Assembly (NCBI GenBank): GCA_003455945.1
Contig: DMPQ01000321.1
Location: 159-7,679 of the forward strand
DNA length: 7,521 bases
Source of the DNA: Planctomycetaceae bacterium
GTDB lineage: Bacteria > Planctomycetota > Planctomycetia > Pirellulales > Pirellulaceae
Direction of reading: 5' to 3'
A program made the position numbers and the translations under genes. A model generated the notes under the pieces. It did no database searches. It saw nothing but the letters and a program-made list of their open reading frames with translations, and had not been told where the DNA came from. Shown piece after piece: positions 1-5,898 of this stretch. The stretch's first letter is position 1. The number at the start of each line of letters is the position of its first letter.

Positions 1-1
1 T

Positions 2-2338
2 ACGAACGCCGAACCGGTGTCGGAGCGAGCGGCCGAGATGCGATACGTCGGAACCGACGCGGCGCTGCGGATCGAGCGACCGGCGGACGGCGATTGGCTC
101 GCCGCGTTTCGCGACGCTCATCGACGGCGTTACGGTTACGAACGCGCGGCCGCGATCGAAGTGACGGTACTGCACGTGACGGCGAGCGAACCGGAGCGAC
201 CGCCGAAGGGGATCGATCGAGACGAGACGCGACGGAGACCGACCAGCGGCGTGCGGCAGCGACTGGTGACCGAAGCGGGCGTGTTCGAGGGGCCGGTCTT
301 CGAGCGAACCGAGCTCGAGACGGGCGATCGAGTCGACGGGCCGGCACTGATCGTCGACGATCACTCGACCGTCGTCGTCGATCCGGGCTGGAGTGCGTTG
401 CGACTGGCGAGCGGCACGCTGCGACTGGATCGAGAGCAGCGCGCGACGACCGGGGTGCTACGCGGCGCGACGGCCGACGAGACGAACGAGGAGGGGGACG
501 AGACGCTCGATCCGATCACGATCGAGCTGTTCGCGAATCGGTTCCAGTCGATCGCCGAGCAGATGGGACTGACGCTCCGGAACACGGCGACGAGCGTCAA
601 CGTGAAGGAGCGGTTGGATTTCAGCTGCGCGCTCTTCGACGGCGAAGGACGCCTGGTGGTGAACGCGCCACACATCCCGGTCCATTTGGGAGCGATGAGC
701 GAGACGGTTCGCTGTCTGGTGCGCGACGAACCGGCGATGGCTCCAGGGGACGTCTATCTGACGAACGACCCGTATCTGGGCGGCTCGCATCTCCCCGACC
801 TGACCGTCATCACTCCACTGTTTCTGACTTCTTCCTCCTCGGTGCCCTCTGTCCCCTCGGTGGTCAGATTCTTCCTCGCCTCGAGAGCCCACCACGCCGA
901 GATCGGCGGCCTCACCCCCGGCAGCATGCCGCCGTTCTCGAAGTCGCTGGGGGACGAAGGAGTCATCCTGCGTCACGTGAAGATCGTCGACGCGGGAATC
1001 GACCGTCTCGACGCGCTCCGCCGCGGCCTGAGCGGCCAGGTCGATCCGGACGACGCGGGGAGAATCGTAGTGCGATACCCGAGTCGCAATCCGGACGAGA
1101 ACCTGGCCGACATCCAGGCGCAGATCGCCGCGAATCGCCAGGGGGCGGAGCGGCTGACGGAACTCTGTCGCGAACAGGGGACGGCCCGAGTCGCGGCGGC
1201 GATGCGCGGGCTGCAGCGGATCGCGAGCGAGCGATTGGCTCGAGTCCTGTCGCGACTGGGGGATGGGACGCGGAGTTTCGAGGATCGGATGGACGACGGG
1301 AGTCCGATCCGAGTCGAGATCGAGCGGCGAGACGGCCGGCTGACGATCGACTTCGCCGGCTCGGCACCGGTCCACCCGGGAAACCTGAACGCGAACCGCG
1401 GGATCGTGACGGCGGCGGTCTTGTATGTCCTGCGCTGCCTGATGAAGCACGAAGATCGCTTGGCGAGTCTGCGGTGGAAGGACGCGACGAAAGCCTCCGG
1501 TACCGTCGGTGACCGCGCGGCCGACGACGACGACGCCATTACTCCGGACACCATCACTTCCGGCTCCGACGCCGACACGATCGACGATCGACCTTCGCCG
1601 ACGACGCTCGGTCGCTTCGACGTCCCGCTCAATCACGGGCTGCTGGAAGGAGTCGAAATCCGGATCCCCGAGGGGATGCTCTCGCCGCCGCAGCCGAGCG
1701 ATCCGGCGAGCGGCGCGGCGGTGGTGGGCGGCAACGTCGAGACGAGTCAGCGGGTGGTCGACGTCCTGCTCGGCGCGCTGGGGATCGCGGCGGCGAGTCA
1801 GGGGACGATGAACAACCTGCTCTTCGGCAACGAGCGGTTCGGCTATTACGAGACGATCTGCGGCGGAGCGGGAGCGACTCCGTGGTCGGACGGCGCGGAC
1901 GCGGTCCACACGCACATGACGAACACGCGGATCACCGACCCGGAAGTGCTGGAGCGACGATTCCCGGTCCGCCTCTGGCGCTTCGAGATCCGTCTCGGTT
2001 CGGGAGGAACAGGCAGGCATCGCGGCGGCAACGGAGTCACCCGCGAGTTCGAGTTCCTGGAACCGCTGCAGCTCTCGCTGCTGACCAACCGCCGCACGAC
2101 GAACCCCTTCGGCCTGTCCGGAGGCCTCCCCGGTTCCGCCGGCCTCAACGAACTCACGTCGGCCCCGCGAACAGCCCCACCGCCGACCGAGTCCCCAGAG
2201 CCTCCGGTCCCGTCGGTGACCACCCTCCCCTCCTCCGCCGAACATCAGGTCGCGGTCGCCGACCGACTGACGATCCGCACACCGGGCGGAGGTGGTTGGG
2301 GTGTGCCGTCAACGGATCGCAAGGACGAGACGAACTGA
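2..2338 (+). CDS. 5-oxoprolinase (ATP-hydrolysing), fused HyuA-HyuB type, 5' end missing
   Basis: The reading frame is open to the window edge, so the GTG at 17 is probably internal and the N-terminal ATPase-like part of HyuA lies upstream. Counting residues from that GTG, residues 1-137 are the end of a HyuA domain (MRYVGTDAAL, then RRRYGYE near 37-42, then DGPALIVDDHSTVVVDPGW). Residues 165 to the end are a HyuB domain (NVKERLDFSCALFD, TNDPYLGGSHLPD, VVGGNVETSQRVVD, ASQGTMNNLLFG, closing TPGGGGWG). Fused proteins of this kind are about 1,200-1,300 residues and hydrolyse 5-oxo-L-proline to glutamate with ATP; related members act on hydantoins or carboxylate ketones, so the substrate is inferred. 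The gene is cytosolic and metabolic, unrelated to the glycan genes it faces. Three segments look additional to the family: residues 270-284, 477-534 and a Pro/Ser-rich stretch near 715-744. The frame is intact, so a working enzyme is possible. Long frames on the other strand are shadows. Confidence 0.9.
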   Translation, partial: TNAEPVSERAAEMRYVGTDAALRIERPADGDWLAAFRDAHRRRYGYERAAAIEVTVLHVTASEPERPPKGIDRDETRRRPTSGVRQRLVTEAGVFEGPVFERTELETGDRVDGPALIVDDHSTVVVDPGWSALRLASGTLRLDREQRATTGVLRGATADETNEEGDETLDPITIELFANRFQSIAEQMGLTLRNTATSVNVKERLDFSCALFDGEGRLVVNAPHIPVHLGAMSETVRCLVRDEPAMAPGDVYLTNDPYLGGSHLPDLTVITPLFLTSSSSVPSVPSVVRFFLASRAHHAEIGGLTPGSMPPFSKSLGDEGVILRHVKIVDAGIDRLDALRRGLSGQVDPDDAGRIVVRYPSRNPDENLADIQAQIAANRQGAERLTELCREQGTARVAAAMRGLQRIASERLARVLSRLGDGTRSFEDRMDDGSPIRVEIERRDGRLTIDFAGSAPVHPGNLNANRGIVTAAVLYVLRCLMKHEDRLASLRWKDATKASGTVGDRAADDDDAITPDTITSGSDADTIDDRPSPTTLGRFDVPLNHGLLEGVEIRIPEGMLSPPQPSDPASGAAVVGGNVETSQRVVDVLLGALGIAAASQGTMNNLLFGNERFGYYETICGGAGATPWSDGADAVHTHMTNTRITDPEVLERRFPVRLWRFEIRLGSGGTGRHRGGNGVTREFEFLEPLQLSLLTNRRTTNPFGLSGGLPGSAGLNELTSAPRTAPPPTESPEPPVPSVTTLPSSAEHQVAVADRLTIRTPGGGGWGVPSTDRKDETN
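834..860 (-). repeat. Three 9-base GAGG-type tandem units inside the 5-oxoprolinase gene
   Basis: Read on the minus strand this stretch is three consecutive 9-base units, CCGAGGGGA, CAGAGGGCA and CCGAGGAGG. It is preceded by ACCA and followed by a purine-rich AAGAAG tail. The wider extra segment is 824-868. This layout matches the scattered element that turns up in many environmental bacterial genomes as false proteins reading TEGTEGTE or HRGHRGHRG; antisense frames here give exactly TTEGTEGTEEEE and DHRGDRGHRG. That family match is from memory, not from a search. On the plus strand the units read in frame as V-P-S repeats. They sit between an ITPLF segment and FFLASRAHHAEIGG, where HyuB relatives normally have a short loop of about five residues. 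Confidence 0.6.
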
Positions 2339-2349
2339 TCGAGTTCGTC
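2329..2349. terminator. Inverted repeat between two converging genes, possible two-way terminator
   Basis: GACGAACT (2329-2336) and AGTTCGTC (2342-2349) are perfect complements separated by the five bases GATCG. The left arm holds the last codons of the 5-oxoprolinase gene, and the right arm ends six bases from the reductase stop. The position, exactly between converging stop codons, suits transcription ending in both directions. Against this, the stem is short and only half GC, and there is no T-run on either side, so it is not a classical intrinsic terminator. Confidence 0.4.
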
Positions 2350-2354
2350 GAATG

Positions 2355-3083
2355 TCAAACGGTCCCGCCTGCATCGACCGTGAAGACGGCCCCGGTAATC
2401 GACTCTCCCGCCGGACCGAATAGCATTCGGACGACTTGAGCCACGTCTTCTACCCTGGCTAGTCGACCGAGTGGGCTCCGCCGACGGATCGCGTCCGTAG
2501 TCGTTTGCTCGAGCCCGGAGGTCATTTCCGTCTCGAGAAACCCCGGACAGACCGCGTTGACGCAGACGCCGGATTTCCCCAATTCACGACTCAGACCTTT
2601 GGTCAAACCGATGATCCCGGCCTTCGTCGCTCCATACGCGCTTAGTCCAGTGTAGCCGGCTCCCGCGGCGACCGAAGAGATGTTGACGATTCGACCGGAA
2701 CGCTGAAGTATCATGCCGCGCGACAGATACTTGCAGAGCAGGATCGGAGCGGTCAGGTTGACCTCGATCAACGAACGCATTGCGTTATCCGGCAAGGTAG
2801 CGAGCAGGCCATCGATTCCGAGAGCCGCATTGTTGACGAGCCCCCAGACTCGACCATGTCGCGCAACGGTTTCCCGGCACCATTCACCAATGCCTGCGGT
2901 ATCCGACAGGTCAAACGGATTCCAGACGAACTGACTCGGAAAGCGATCGGCAAGCCGTTCGACTTCTGCGGACATCGAACGCGACATGCCGATTACCTGA
3001 AACCCATCCTTCAATAGCTCTTCTGCGATCGCTGCGCCGAGTCCTCTCGAGGCGCCGGTAACGACCACCCGACGATCAGACAC
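2355..3083 (-). CDS. Short-chain dehydrogenase/reductase, FabG-like (3-oxoacyl-ACP reductase type)
   Basis: The 242-residue protein is a classical SDR of normal length. It has the nucleotide-binding TGASRGLG at residues 9-16, NNAA at 84-87, Asn109 in VNLTA, and the catalytic Ser137, Tyr150 and Lys154 (YGATK). The Gly-rich loop plus Ser34 and Arg35 after the second strand hint at NADPH use. FabG-like enzymes reduce 3-oxoacyl-ACP to 3-hydroxyacyl-ACP. Just two genes downstream of a free-standing acyl carrier protein, that role is the natural inference, giving a 3-hydroxyacyl group for attachment to a sugar. It could instead reduce a keto-sugar. The GTG start at 3083 overlaps the upstream ligase gene by 8 bases and has GGAGG seven bases before it; the next Met is residue 33, inside the fold. 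It is the last gene of the minus-strand set. Confidence 0.9.
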   Translation of the reverse strand: MSDRRVVVTGASRGLGAAIAEELLKDGFQVIGMSRSMSAEVERLADRFPSQFVWNPFDLSDTAGIGEWCRETVARHGRVWGLVNNAALGIDGLLATLPDNAMRSLIEVNLTAPILLCKYLSRGMILQRSGRIVNISSVAAGAGYTGLSAYGATKAGIIGLTKGLSRELGKSGVCVNAVCPGFLETEMTSGLEQTTTDAIRRRSPLGRLARVEDVAQVVRMLFGPAGESITGAVFTVDAGGTV

Positions 3084-4332
3084 GATCGCGCCTCCGCTTA
3101 CCGGTCGAAGTCATCTGGAGTCGCTCCACGAAGCGATACACGGCGGGACACTCGCGACGGTCCAGGTGCAGACGACAGTGATCTTCCAGGTACCTCGATA
3201 GATCTCCTCGGCCTACGGTCGAAACGACTTCGGCAACGATTACCTCGCCGAGGACCGGACTGCGTTTACCGTATACGACACAGTCTTCGATGCCGGGAGC
3301 GCTCAACAGAACTTGCTCGATCTTTTCGGGATGGACCTTATGTCCTCCCACGTTGATCACGCCATCTTTCCGCCCGAGAAATCGACATCGAGCCTCGCTT
3401 GAGTCGACCGCGATGAGATCGCCGGTCGCGTGCCATCGAATCCCTTCACCGCTTATGGGCTGCTGACCGACAAATAACTCGCCGTCGACCATCTCGAGAG
3501 AAACACCTGCCAGATCGCTACCCAGCCACTCGGCAGGGAATCCGGCCCGGCCGTCACGAACGACAAAGCCAGCGCCCAATTCGGTCGATGCATAGATGTG
3601 GCGCAACTGGGCATCCGGAAACCGCCGTGCCAGTTCGTCGAGGATCGCCTGATCCGCGATCTCACCACCGAGCGTGATCTCGCGGAGAGTCAGTCGGTCG
3701 TCCTCGCCGCTCATGATCAACCGGCGCCACCAGGCCGGCGTTGCCGATATCGCGTCAACGCCACTATCGACTGCAATACGAACCACGTCATCGAACTCAT
3801 AGGTCCGCGGAACGCAAAGTACGCCCCCACCCAGAATCGCCTGAAGTGTGACCAGGACGCCCGCCATACGGTAGGCCGAATAAGTCAACAGCCAACGCGA
3901 CGCGGGGCGATGCCGTACGCTTTTTGCCAAGTCCTTCGATCGATGGCGAATTGCCTTAGGCTGGCCGGTGGTTCCCGATGAAAAGAGCAACCACTGGGAT
4001 TCGTGCACGCCCGCTTGTTCTTGCGCACAAGGGTGTTCGGGAGTCTCCGGATCCGTCGCGAGACTTGGGTTGTCCATGTCTCGCGGAAGAAGTCGCAGCT
4101 CGGCGTACCTTCCGTCGAATGCGATAAGCCTGAGCAGATCGGACAACGGATCGCGTTCCGTCAGAGCGACGACCCTACCCGAAAAGTCCGGCTTCTCGGC
4201 GAGGATAGACTCTGCCGCCGAGACAATGTCTTCGACCGTCCAAGGGCCCGATTCGGCCCAAAGGACAACCTCTCCCGACTGCCTGGCCTTCAAGTAGTCA
4301 AGCAGGCGGGGCATTCGGCTCACTTCGATCAT
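3076..4332 (-). CDS. Short AMP-forming acyl-activating enzyme (acyl-CoA or acyl-ACP ligase)
   Basis: The 418-residue protein carries the core motifs of the ANL adenylate-forming family: SSGTTGQPKAIRHR at 118-131 (phosphate-binding A3 loop), YASTELG at 248-253 (A5), TGD at 303-305 (A7), GRKDGVINVGGHKVHPEKIE at 320-339 (A8 hinge) and TSTGKRRR at 408-415 with Lys412 as the expected A10 catalytic lysine. Family members activate a carboxylic acid as acyl-AMP and pass it to a thiol. Typical acyl-CoA synthetases have 500-550 residues; this one is missing about 100 from the N-terminal part before the A3 loop. Its gene overlaps the end of an acyl carrier protein gene by 35 bases, so loading that carrier is the likely job, with the acid unknown. 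The ATG at 4332 is used here; an ATG at 4314 with GAAGTGAG just upstream is an equally good start and removes six residues. Confidence 0.87.
   Translation of the reverse strand: MIEVSRMPRLLDYLKARQSGEVVLWAESGPWTVEDIVSAAESILAEKPDFSGRVVALTERDPLSDLLRLIAFDGRYAELRLLPRDMDNPSLATDPETPEHPCAQEQAGVHESQWLLFSSGTTGQPKAIRHRSKDLAKSVRHRPASRWLLTYSAYRMAGVLVTLQAILGGGVLCVPRTYEFDDVVRIAVDSGVDAISATPAWWRRLIMSGEDDRLTLREITLGGEIADQAILDELARRFPDAQLRHIYASTELGAGFVVRDGRAGFPAEWLGSDLAGVSLEMVDGELFVGQQPISGEGIRWHATGDLIAVDSSEARCRFLGRKDGVINVGGHKVHPEKIEQVLLSAPGIEDCVVYGKRSPVLGEVIVAEVVSTVGRGDLSRYLEDHCRLHLDRRECPAVYRFVERLQMTSTGKRRRDRV
3091..3095 (-). promoter_or_regulatory. Ribosome binding site of the FabG-like reductase
   Basis: On the minus strand GGAGG lies seven bases before the GTG at 3083, inside the last codons of the ligase gene. 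It supports the GTG start even though no ATG is available nearby, and indicates translation tied to the upstream gene. Confidence 0.65.
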
Positions 4333-4558
4333 AGAGCCGGATCAATTCGCCGATCGTACGAGGAAGCGTCATCGCCCCATCAGCACCGAATGGGTCCAAA
4401 CCGGTTTCCTCCTCGAGACGAGCGATGATGACGGCGAACGCCAGCGAATCGAGACCGATCGACGTGAAGCGTGCCGACGGAGTCAATTCCTCGGGTACCG
4501 AGACTCCGGCCTCTCGGAGCTGCTCTCGAATCAAATCCATGATGCGTTGGCGAATCAT
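4298..4558 (-). CDS. Free-standing acyl carrier protein
   Basis: This 86-residue acidic, mostly helical protein is the usual size of a discrete acyl carrier protein. FTSIGLDSLAFAVIIARLEEETG holds the carrier signature, and Ser38 in the DSL triad is the expected attachment site for 4'-phosphopantetheine. It differs from a fatty-acid-synthesis AcpP in its Arg-rich N-terminus and in lying among glycan genes instead of fab genes, so a dedicated carrier for sugar acylation is inferred. The ATG shares one base with the TGA of the acyltransferase gene upstream (TGATG), and a perfect AGGAGG precedes it by seven bases. A longer frame extends upstream in a different frame from the acyltransferase, but the ribosome site and carrier fold fix this start. 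The ligase gene begins inside its 3' end. Confidence 0.92.
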   Translation of the reverse strand: MIRQRIMDLIREQLREAGVSVPEELTPSARFTSIGLDSLAFAVIIARLEEETGLDPFGADGAMTLPRTIGELIRLYDRSEPNAPPA

Positions 4559-5130
4559 CAGGCTCCCTCCTCGAGCCATCGTCGTTCGAGCTCTAACGGG
4601 TCTCGACGGCGATCGATCAGCTTGCGAACCGGATTGCCTGCATAGACCGACCAGCTCTCCAGCTCTTTGGATACGACCGACAAGGCGCCGACCGCCACCC
4701 CCTCGGGCAATCGGCTCCCCGGCAGTAGCACGGAACCAGCCCCGATAATCGAGTGACGCCCGACAAGAATCTCTTCCGTCTTCACGCAACGCCATCGATC
4801 GGGAACGGTCGGATTCGTCATGCCGAAACCCAGGTAGTCATCGGTCGAAGAGAAGACGGAGACCTTGGCGGAAAGCCCGCTGAAGTCTTCGATGCGAATG
4901 GCACCTGCCCCCGAGAGAGTAACCATCGGTGCCAAATGAACGTGCTCCCCGATCTCGATTCCGCCGGAACCTGCCGAAAGATGGCAATAGTCGTCGATTC
5001 GACAGCGATTACCGAGTGATATCCGGTCCTGGCCGTAAAAGACGGCAAGTCGAGAGACAAGAACGTCGCGGCCGAAGCTGCGAAATCCGTGTCTCTTCAA
5101 CTCATCGGGCGAATACCAAGGACCAGCCAC
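4558..5130 (-). CDS. Left-handed beta-helix (hexapeptide) acyltransferase of glycan type
   Basis: The 190-residue protein has the repeating I/V/L-G-x-x hexapeptide pattern from about residue 37 to 155 (ISLGNRCRID, IEIGEHVHLA, ILVGRHSIIGAGSVLLPG). It also has markers of a subfamily common in polysaccharide clusters: DELKRHGFRSFG at 9-20, SSTDDYLGFGMTNPTVP at 94-110, VGALSVVSK at 147-155 and YAGNPVRKLIDRR at 163-175. Such enzymes move an acetyl or longer acyl group to a sugar hydroxyl or amine. The adjoining acyl carrier gene, overlapping by one base, suggests the donor is acyl-ACP instead of acetyl-CoA, which is inference. I do not see the HPI/HPV histidine motif of galactoside-type acetyltransferases; His126 is one candidate base. 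The GTG at 5130 is chosen because AGAGG lies eight bases upstream and the next Met is residue 69. A 44-base gap separates it from the previous gene. Confidence 0.85.
   Translation of the reverse strand: MAGPWYSPDELKRHGFRSFGRDVLVSRLAVFYGQDRISLGNRCRIDDYCHLSAGSGGIEIGEHVHLAPMVTLSGAGAIRIEDFSGLSAKVSVFSSTDDYLGFGMTNPTVPDRWRCVKTEEILVGRHSIIGAGSVLLPGSRLPEGVAVGALSVVSKELESWSVYAGNPVRKLIDRRRDPLELERRWLEEGA
4566..4571 (-). promoter_or_regulatory. Consensus ribosome binding site of the acyl carrier protein gene
   Basis: A perfect AGGAGG on the minus strand lies seven bases before the ATG at 4558, embedded in the Glu-Glu codons near the end of the upstream acyltransferase gene. It is the strongest such site in the window, which would favour high output of the carrier protein and rules out the longer upstream frame as the real start. 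Confidence 0.75.
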
Positions 5131-5138
5131 GAAAGCAG

Positions 5139-5143
5139 CCTCT
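5139..5143 (-). promoter_or_regulatory. Ribosome binding site of the hexapeptide acyltransferase gene
   Basis: AGAGG on the minus strand lies eight bases before the GTG at 5130 and supports that start. The 44 bases between the two acyltransferase genes hold no recognisable promoter or terminator. Confidence 0.5.
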
Positions 5144-5174
5144 GTTCTTCCGCTCTAGGGGGCCAACTGGACGC

Positions 5175-5840
5175 CTATCGAGGCCACTCTTTAGCCGGGA
5201 CCCCTACGACGCAAGCCTCACTCGGCACATCACGAACCACCACGGCACCGGCACCGACCATGGCATGGCGTCCGATCGAGATCCCCTGGCGAACGACAGC
5301 GCCGGCACCGACGTGCGCTCCGTCACCGATCGAGACATTGCCGCAGAGAACGGCGCCCGGGGCGACATGGCAGAGCTCACCGACACGACAATCGTGTTCG
5401 ACGATCGCTCCGGAGTTGACGATCGACCATCGACCGATCGATACACCGGTCTGCACGATCGCTCCGACGTGAACCTGAACTCCCTCTGCAAGTTCGGCCC
5501 CCGGATCGACCATCGCTCTGGGGTGTAGCACGCGAACGAATTGATACCCCTTCGCTGCCCAGTTCATCGCGACTCGCATCCTGGCCGGGCCGCGGTTTAC
5601 CGGTTCTGCACCCCCTACCCCCAACGCCAGCCGGCACTGCGAAGGAGGATATGTCCGTTCGACTTCCGCATCGGAAAGCAAGGGATACGACAGAATACCG
5701 ACGCGTTCGTCGGTCAGCCGTTGGTCATTCACTGCTTCGACGTTCCATCCTCCCGCAGACAATGCCGCGGCAACGACTTTGCCATGACCACCGTAACCGA
5801 TCACCACGATCGGCATCCTGCCACTCGATTCTTCCGGCAT
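5175..5840 (-). CDS. PglD/NeuD-family sugar O/N-acyltransferase
   Basis: From the ATG at 5840 the protein is 221 residues, the normal size for this family. It has the two expected parts. The first is a Rossmann-like sugar-nucleotide-binding domain beginning IVVIGYGGHGK at 11-21. The second is a left-handed beta-helix from about residue 105, with VEHDC at 147-151, CHVAPGA at 157-163 and VGAGAVVVRDVP at 195-206, closing GVPAK. His149 corresponds to the catalytic base of PglD and NeuD. PglD acetylates the 4-amino group of a UDP-amino-dideoxy sugar using acetyl-CoA; NeuD O-acetylates sialic acid. With a PglC-like transferase and a PglF-like dehydratase just upstream, the PglD-type role is more likely. 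A GTG at 5915 would add 25 unconserved residues and overlap the previous gene; the ATG at 5840 with AGAGG five bases upstream is preferred. A further ATG at 5816 is possible. Confidence 0.88.
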   Translation of the reverse strand: MPEESSGRMPIVVIGYGGHGKVVAAALSAGGWNVEAVNDQRLTDERVGILSYPLLSDAEVERTYPPSQCRLALGVGGAEPVNRGPARMRVAMNWAAKGYQFVRVLHPRAMVDPGAELAEGVQVHVGAIVQTGVSIGRWSIVNSGAIVEHDCRVGELCHVAPGAVLCGNVSIGDGAHVGAGAVVRQGISIGRHAMVGAGAVVVRDVPSEACVVGVPAKEWPR

Positions 5841-5845
5841 CGGAA

Positions 5846-5850
5846 CCTCT
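5846..5850 (-). promoter_or_regulatory. Ribosome binding site deciding the start of the PglD/NeuD-like gene
   Basis: AGAGG (within GCGAGAGG) on the minus strand lies five bases before the ATG at 5840. It favours this start over the GTG at 5915, whose product would carry an extra leader not typical of the family. The resulting gap to the transferase stop at 5899 is 58 bases. Confidence 0.6.
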
Positions 5851-5898
5851 CGCGAAGTGACATGCAGTTGCCGCAACGCACATCGAGCCCCGAGATAC

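Noticed and set aside
94..1512. A 472-codon open frame on the plus strand, offset from the 5-oxoprolinase frame
   Set aside because: The product is almost entirely Arg, Gly, Asp and Ala, typical of an off-frame reading of GC-rich DNA, and it lies within the real gene.
458..2245. A 595-codon open frame on the minus strand across the 5-oxoprolinase gene
   Set aside because: It lies antisense to clear HyuB coding sequence and its product is Arg/Asp/Gln-rich with no family motif. Long antisense frames are common in GC-rich genes with few A/T third positions.
3026..3033. GCGATCGC, the cyanobacterial HIP1 octamer
   Set aside because: I noticed only one full octamer in the window, whereas HIP1-bearing genomes show it about once per kilobase or more. 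CGATCG richness alone is not evidence for a cyanobacterium.
4298..4795. A 165-residue version of the acyl carrier protein
   Set aside because: The extra leader lies in an off-frame of the acyltransferase gene. The perfect AGGAGG and the ATG at 4558 give a normal 86-residue carrier.
5380..5470. Dense recurrence of GATCG and CGATCG, looking like a repeat array
   Set aside because: The spacing follows the hexapeptide codons of the PglD/NeuD-like protein, and CGATCG is frequent across the whole window. There are no constant repeats with unique spacers.
5863..5880. Inverted repeat GTTGC-C-GCAAC in the gap before the PglD/NeuD-like gene
   Set aside because: A one-base loop cannot form, so the real stem would be only three or four pairs. 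No T-run follows and the genes continue in the same direction.
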